Positions 7,257 to 11,647 of a stretch of 11,647 nt of DNA are shown here, one piece after another. The DNA is taken from the NCBI GenBank assembly GCA_003222935.1, contig QHXL01000312.1, positions 2,757 through 14,403 of the forward strand, read 5' to 3'. The stretch comes from Acidobacteriota bacterium. GTDB lineage: Bacteria; Acidobacteriota; Blastocatellia; Pyrinomonadales; Pyrinomonadaceae. Every line of letters begins with the position of its first letter. Within the stretch, counting starts at the first letter, position 1. The notes under the pieces are model-generated. The model worked only from the letters and a program-made list of their open reading frames with translations, searched no databases and was not told the DNA's origin. Position numbers and translations under genes: made by a program.

Positions 7257-8676
7257 TTACGAGGCCAGTTCAACTTTCATGTGCCCGAAGATACTTGCAC
7301 CGGGTGACGAACCGGAAATCAGTAAAGGTTCATATCCGGTTTGCTGCTGAAATTCCAGTTGTAGTTGTTTGATAGCGGCACCCGACCCGCGTCGTCCCAG
7401 GACCGCGACAGTGCCGCCACTTCCGCCACCGGTAATTCTTGCACCAAACAGTCCGTCTTTTTTAAGCGCGCGGACCAGTTCGACGATTAGATCAGTTGCC
7501 TCGGAACCCAGACCACAATCCGAGTAACTCTGGTGTGATTGAAACATGAGTTGACCGAGCCTTGGCCCATCGTTAAGGCTTTGCCAGCTCTTCAGAATCG
7601 ATGCGAACTGTCGGACGCGGGCATGTTCGTAAATCGGATGTCGAGTGGCGGCTCGCACCGGGTAATCGATCTCGGGATTGACGCTGGTGATGTGATCAGA
7701 AATCCCGTCGTAACGATCTAAAAACTCAGCCCCGCGCATGCTTTCAGGAAGTTTAGGCGAGTAGGTTGCCTCAAACTCATCCACGGTTAAGTTCGCGAGA
7801 TAGCCAGCCCATTTCCCGTCATCAATACGAACCTTCCCCTGTGCTTCCGTTTGTGCGACGGGACGTCCGGCAATATCGGCGATGATCCGATATCCCATAA
7901 AAGCTGCGGTTCGAACTGTCCCGTAGTCTGCTCCGCCGACTGAGTGTCGAACACCGGAGTCGATTCCCCACAACTCGAGTTCAGACGGTAATGCCAGGGT
8001 TCCTTGAAGCTTCGCGGGCTGACACAGGAGTTCAAGCAAACGATCCGCTTCACCACAAACGCTCGTCATCTGATCCATTATGCCGCAAGGCGCGCCGGCA
8101 ACCAGGTTTTCGTTTTTCTGACAAAGACGAGCGATCTCCAGCGCTGGAATCTGTAAATCGTAGGCGACGTTTAGTGCCTGCATCGTCGCCACTTGGATTG
8201 CGGCAGACGAGCTGACTCCTTTTCCTTCAGGCACATCCGACTTGATAAGAATGTCGACCCCGTGCGGAAAGACAAAGTTCGTTTCGCACATTAAGACGAG
8301 AAATATACCGAAAGTGTAAGCGACCCAGTGATTGTCCGAGTTACTAAACTTGCGCCGGGCTTCGTCGTATTCAATCGGTTGCAGATTGCTTGAAAGTAGA
8401 TCAGCCAGATCGAGTTCTGCAAAACGCGCGTTTGTATTTGAGCCCAAACTCAGAATTCGAATCCTGTTCGAGGCAACTGTCTGCAGGGCGACGTGGGTCG
8501 CATCGGCGATTGGCAGTTGCAGAACCAGCGAACCTGAATAGTCAGCGTTGCCACCCATGACATCGAGACGACCGGGAGCGCGCGTGACTATAAGTTCACG
8601 AGAAGCGCTGAAGAAGTCATTTTGGTCCAGACTCCGGAGTGAATCGATAAACCCCCTCTATCACTCTATACTTCAT
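7257..8676 (-). CDS. GHMP-family sugar-1-kinase in galK position (galactokinase/L-arabinokinase subtype), 5' end frameshifted
   Basis: The enzyme should phosphorylate a galactose-type sugar at C1 with ATP in the cytoplasm. All three GHMP motifs are present: [16 protein letters not shown], the ATP loop [16 protein letters not shown], and [14 protein letters not shown] near the C-terminus; the catalytic Asp lies in PCGIMDQ. The motif 1 region and [14 protein letters not shown] resemble the kinase domain of plant L-arabinokinase ARA1 more than galactokinases, which have GEHTDY. The start is damaged. The homologous frame is open only to 8657 and has no ATG/GTG/TTG before an internal ATG at 8558 that would cut motif 1. 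An ATG at 8676, with AAGG 7 bases upstream, is in another frame; removing one G from the five-G tract (8652-8656) joins them, giving [19 protein letters not shown] and a 472-residue protein. An ATC start at 8648 is the alternative. The gene is flanked by palindromic elements. Confidence 0.87.
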
Positions 8677-8717
8677 TGATGCGCCTTAGCTGGCCAACTC
8701 CTACCTCGCATTCACGA

Positions 8718-8831
8718 CCCCAATGTCCGATAAACTTCACAGTTTGTCGCGATTTAAAATAAAAGTAACGCTGGACTCCATCCAGGCTCTTGAGCAAGTC
8801 ACGACAAACTGAAGTTTATCGGACATTGGGG
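8718..8831. repeat. Nested palindromic element between phosphatase and kinase genes
   Basis: The 22 bases at 8718-8739 are an exact reverse complement of 8810-8831, and after a 2-base bulge a further 8 bp pair (8742-8749 with 8802-8809). Each arm is itself a small inverted repeat of CGAYAAACT type (CGATAAACT...AGTTTGTCG on the left, CGACAAACT...AGTTTATCG on the right), and the middle holds a CTGGA/TCCAG mini-hairpin (8771-8785). The element abuts the phosphatase stop codon (8833-8835). The structure is that of a non-autonomous MITE- or REP-pair-like element; no coding capacity is seen. Confidence 0.8.
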
Positions 8832-8832
8832 C

Positions 8833-9858
8833 CTACCTGAGCAATCCGCGACGCGTCAGTGCCTCACTTAAGAGCGGCATAATCTGATTGTGAATACCGC
8901 GATTGGCATAACCGATCCATGTCACATTGGGTTTCACTGACAATTCGTAGTCCAGCTGTTGACCCTGATCATCGGTAACGATCACTCCCAGCTCGCGCGC
9001 GATAAGTTCGGTGCAAACGTCGTATGGATGACAACAGATTCCCATGACGCTGCCTCGTTCAGTGAGTTTCCTATTCATCAGCGGCCGCAGATCGGCGGTG
9101 AAGCGATCGTGTCCACTCATTAGCTCGTAGAGTTGTCCACCTGTTGAAGTGTATTGATCTTCGAAACAATGTGCCTTGTCTGGTTGGACTGGACCAAGTG
9201 CCGCAATCACAACTTCTTCGTCGATCGCGGCAAGCTCGTCACGAGCTCCGGGAAAGAACCTCGCGATCTGTGCGTAGCCGTGCGAAATAGTTGGTGCGGT
9301 GGAAGGTCGCATTGAAAAGGGAATTGCTTCCTTAGTGAGCCGGTTGAATCGGACTGCTTCTACTCCCTGGCCCCTCGTGGCCCACGCAGAGTCTGAAAGA
9401 TGTTGCTTGAGGGTTGGTATTTCGGTCTGGATTGCAAACTCGATGTCGCGCAATGATGTGGCTGGGCCTCGATTAGGCGCGACACCGGTAAGTATCCACG
9501 CACTTCGTTTCTGATACATGAGACAACGAGTGCCGTCGATCGGATCGACAATGATTCGCCACACAGCCTCGTCTTCACTTGCGCCCTTGGGCAAAGTAAC
9601 TTTCCCCGCTGCTAACCCTTCCGCGACGAGAACGACGGGAGCGATCGTTGCGATTTCGCGTTCGAAGAAATCAACGAGTAACTCTTCACTGACCTTGTCG
9701 ACCGCGTAGATCGTGTCTCCTTCTTCTTCACGAGCAACTGACGAGAGTTCCTCAAGTGCTGAGTTTTCACACGACTGCACCACCGCATCTCGAATCAAAC
9801 CATGAAGACGTTTCAATGGTTCGATCAATTGCGCGATGTCCAACGACTGCTCGGTCAT
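8833..9858 (-). CDS. Inositol-monophosphatase-family sugar phosphatase
   Basis: This 341-residue protein belongs to the Mg2+/Li+-dependent inositol monophosphatase superfamily. The metal-binding residues are in place: Asp54 region ([13 protein letters not shown]), Glu80 in VLVAEG, Asp105 and Asp108 in VDPIDGT (104-110), and Asp280 in [15 protein letters not shown], which replaces the usual WDxAAG. It is somewhat longer than the usual 260-280 residues, with extra sequence around 180-270. There is no signal peptide, so it acts in the cytoplasm. The ATG at 9858 overlaps the galT stop by four bases, indicating translational coupling. Members of this family, including human IMPA1, can hydrolyse galactose-1-phosphate, so a role in relieving sugar-1-phosphate build-up is a reasonable inference; bisphosphate nucleotidase or fructose-bisphosphatase activity cannot be excluded from sequence. 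Confidence 0.88.
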   Translation of the reverse strand: MTEQSLDIAQLIEPLKRLHGLIRDAVVQSCENSALEELSSVAREEEGDTIYAVDKVSEELLVDFFEREIATIAPVVLVAEGLAAGKVTLPKGASEDEAVWRIIVDPIDGTRCLMYQKRSAWILTGVAPNRGPATSLRDIEFAIQTEIPTLKQHLSDSAWATRGQGVEAVRFNRLTKEAIPFSMRPSTAPTISHGYAQIARFFPGARDELAAIDEEVVIAALGPVQPDKAHCFEDQYTSTGGQLYELMSGHDRFTADLRPLMNRKLTERGSVMGICCHPYDVCTELIARELGVIVTDDQGQQLDYELSVKPNVTWIGYANRGIHNQIMPLLSEALTRRGLLR

Positions 9859-10901
9859 TTTCGAGTGTAGTGAATTGTCGGGAGGGATCTCAGTTCGGCA
9901 GCTTTCTGCTCGGGAGAAGTATCACTCAAAAAGTTCCCCCCACCGATCTCTGGTCCGGCAAGATACTTGAGTAGATTTGGTTTTCTTAGTGGCGGATGAA
10001 ACTCGACGTGGGTGTGGAAACCCCGATAGTCTCCGCCGTCCGTGGGCGCCTGGTGTAAGGCCATCACATACGGAAAAGGCATTTGCCAGAGGTTATCAAA
10101 CTTCACGAGTGTTTCTTTTAGAACTTTGGCGAGGTCTTCCACTTCTGCGTCGTTGAGTTCAGCCAGACTTGAATGAGTTTGTTTTGGCGCCACATAAACT
10201 TCATATGCGTAGCGAGCAAAGTAGGGAACAAACGCAATGGTGGAGTTACTCTCAGCGATAATCCTCGAGTTGTCGAGTTGTTCAGCTTCGATAATCTCCT
10301 GGAACAGAACTTTCCCTCGACTTGCCAGGTGCCGGGCGCTCGCCACGGCTTCTGTTTCAATTGTCTTAAAGACAAAGTTGGTTGCGTAGATCTGGCAATG
10401 CGGATGGGGATTCGAGACGCCTACAACCTCGCCTTTGTTTTCAAACACCAGTACATGATTGACCTCCGAACGGCTACCGAGCTCCCGGTATTGGGCCTGC
10501 CATGCCGCAAGGAGATTCTCGATCTCTTTCGCCTCGAGTTGAGCAAGTGATTGATCGTGGCGAGGCGTGTAACAAACGACTCGTGCGATTCCCTGGGCTG
10601 GACGACTTTGATAAATGCCATTTGCGTCGCGCACATCTGCGGGTGCATTCATGCCGACACAAGGATGATCGTTGTCAAAAACATAAACGCCATCGTAGTC
10701 AGGATTGACGGCGCCACTCACTCGCGCGTTCCGCGGACACAGATAGCAATCGTCGACGTATGGTGGAATCGCTTGTTGTTCCTGCGGAACTGTCTCGCCA
10801 CTCCATGGGCGATCTTGTCGATGGGCCGCAACGATCACCCACTCTTCTCGCAGCGGGTGCCAACGCTCTTCCCAAATTCCGTTACTCGTTCCCTTATTCA
10901 A
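9855..10901 (-). CDS. galT: Galactose-1-phosphate uridylyltransferase
   Basis: The 348-residue enzyme transfers UMP from UDP-glucose to galactose-1-phosphate (Leloir pathway, cytoplasm). The active site reads [10 protein letters not shown] (163-172), with His168 as the nucleophile forming the uridylyl intermediate. CYLC (Cys52 and Cys55), His115 and His166 correspond to the zinc ligands of the E. coli enzyme. [21 protein letters not shown] near the N-terminus and the [21 protein letters not shown] block near the C-terminus are typical of GalT. Length agrees with the family (about 345-350). The start appears to be TTG at 10901, only four bases after the stop of the ABC permease gene; no better start is available before the conserved sequence begins, and the ribosome-binding site is poor, suggesting translational coupling. 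It overlaps the next gene by four bases. Confidence 0.96.
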   Translation of the reverse strand: MNKGTSNGIWEERWHPLREEWVIVAAHRQDRPWSGETVPQEQQAIPPYVDDCYLCPRNARVSGAVNPDYDGVYVFDNDHPCVGMNAPADVRDANGIYQSRPAQGIARVVCYTPRHDQSLAQLEAKEIENLLAAWQAQYRELGSRSEVNHVLVFENKGEVVGVSNPHPHCQIYATNFVFKTIETEAVASARHLASRGKVLFQEIIEAEQLDNSRIIAESNSTIAFVPYFARYAYEVYVAPKQTHSSLAELNDAEVEDLAKVLKETLVKFDNLWQMPFPYVMALHQAPTDGGDYRGFHTHVEFHPPLRKPNLLKYLAGPEIGGGNFLSDTSPEQKAAELRSLPTIHYTRK

Positions 10902-10905
10902 TGTA

Positions 10906-11647
10906 CTACTCAGCCGTTGATTTTACGGATTCTCTCATCATCGCAACCTGTCTGCGATTTCGGCGTTCGGTGAGAATCTGATCGGCCATTACGCCGATGA
11001 GTATTACGGCGCCCATCACAGCAAGATCCAATGAGCTAGGAATTTCGAGAAGGTTAACCAGATTTCGTAGCACTTGAAGCAGGGCTGTCCCGATCAAGAT
11101 GCCGATCACCGAACCTTCGCCGCCTCTCAGCGAACAACCCCCCAAAACCGCTGCGGCGATTCCATAGAGTTCATAGGCGTTCCCATGATTTGCAGGCGAG
11201 ACTGAGTTTGTGTAAAAGGCGAAAATAATTCCAGAAACGGCGGTGAGTGCCCCGGCTATTACGTAGGCAGTCGTGATGATGCCACGCGTGTTTATACCGG
11301 CGTAACGCGCTGCTTCAGCATTACGACCAGTTGCGAACAGATACCTGCCATAAACAGATCGATGCAAACCCAGCCAGGTGATAGCACTGATCACAATCAG
11401 CACCAGAAAAGGCATCGGTATTCCGAAGAGATTACCGTTTGCCAGGAAGCGAAGAAAATCGAGCCCGGCAAATGTTCCAAATCCCTTGGTCTCATCGTTG
11501 GTAATGAAGCGAGCGAGTCCTCGATAGAACAGCAGGCCACACAACGTAACGATGAATGGCTGCATATTGAGGCGAGTAATGAGTAGTCCGTGAAACAAAC
11601 CCAGCAGCATCAGCGTCAACATGCAAAGCAAGATTGCGGGCACGACT
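10906..11647 (-). CDS. Sugar ABC transporter permease, RbsC/MglC/AraH type (C-terminal part)
   Basis: The frame is open through the right edge, so the N-terminus is outside the window; 247 codons are visible, including the stop at 10906-10908. The product is an inner-membrane permease of a monosaccharide ABC importer (BPD_transp_2 family). Hydrophobic segments are seen at about residues 3-22, 30-46, 76-93, 123-144, 160-170, 178-193 and 206-222 (counted from the GTG codon at 11643). The motif [13 protein letters not shown] (106-118) is the cytoplasmic loop that contacts the ATPase, and [20 protein letters not shown] (167-186) is a hallmark of RbsC-like permeases. The GTG at 11643 is probably internal, not the start. 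The galT gene follows four bases after the stop, so transporter and catabolic genes form an operon; galactose, arabinose, ribose or xylose are possible substrates. Confidence 0.92.
   Translation of the reverse strand, partial: VVPAILLCMLTLMLLGLFHGLLITRLNMQPFIVTLCGLLFYRGLARFITNDETKGFGTFAGLDFLRFLANGNLFGIPMPFLVLIVISAITWLGLHRSVYGRYLFATGRNAEAARYAGINTRGIITTAYVIAGALTAVSGIIFAFYTNSVSPANHGNAYELYGIAAAVLGGCSLRGGEGSVIGILIGTALLQVLRNLVNLLEIPSSLDLAVMGAVILIGVMADQILTERRNRRQVAMMRESVKSTAE

Noticed and set aside
7257..8558. Kinase starting at the internal ATG (433 residues)
   Set aside because: This start falls inside motif 1 and removes the APGRLDV part of the substrate-binding site, which is clearly encoded just upstream in the same frame.
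8617..8676. 19-codon reading frame as a regulatory leader peptide for the kinase
   Set aside because: A one-base change in the G tract turns it into a natural N-terminus of the kinase, which is the simpler explanation; no attenuator-like run of codons is present.
8660..8700. Sigma70 promoter (TTGGCC ... TATAGA) before the kinase gene
   Set aside because: The spacing is about 21 bases and the -35 is poor, and the TATAGA overlaps the likely coding start.

Overview
The window looks like a chromosomal sugar-utilisation locus from an environmental Gram-negative bacterium, most likely an Acidobacteriota member (Blastocatellia-like). This is inferred from the ~1160-residue Oar-like TonB-dependent receptor with an N-terminal carboxypeptidase-regulatory-like domain and the C-terminal 'NVLNHPNFGAP' signature typical of the large receptor families of that phylum, together with moderate GC content. 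No marker gene fixes the taxonomy.

Every gene I can support lies on the minus strand, so the locus reads from right to left. In transcription order: the C-terminal part of an RbsC/MglC-type sugar ABC permease (10906-11647, cut by the window edge); galT, galactose-1-phosphate uridylyltransferase (9855-10901); an inositol-monophosphatase-family sugar phosphatase (8833-9858) whose start overlaps the galT stop by 4 nt; a palindromic element (8718-8831); a GHMP sugar-1-kinase in the galK position but with arabinokinase-like motifs (7257-8676, with an apparent one-base frameshift close to its N-terminus); a second, 38-bp perfect inverted repeat (7148-7248); a secreted aldose 1-epimerase, galM (5963-7096); an intergenic control region with a clear 23-bp operator over a sigma70-like -10 box; a ROK-family repressor (4487-5668); the TonB-dependent outer-membrane receptor (766-4245); a hairpin (724-757); and the N-terminal part of an exported protein of unknown function (1-401).

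Together the genes suggest a full route for galactose or a galactose-like sugar. The sugar or oligosaccharide would cross the outer membrane through the TonB receptor, be mutarotated in the periplasm by secreted GalM, enter through the ABC permease, be phosphorylated at C1 by the GHMP kinase and be converted to a UDP-sugar by GalT. The ROK protein is the likely sugar-responsive repressor. Two features depart from the standard Leloir set: the kinase has the [16 protein letters not shown] motif of plant L-arabinokinases instead of the GEHTDY motif of ordinary galactokinases, and a phosphatase able in principle to reverse the kinase step is translationally coupled to galT. No galE is present in the window.

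I saw no tRNA, rRNA, CRISPR array, transposase or prophage gene. The novelty here is in the unusual kinase/phosphatase pair, the operator and the palindromic elements, not in a defence or mobile system.
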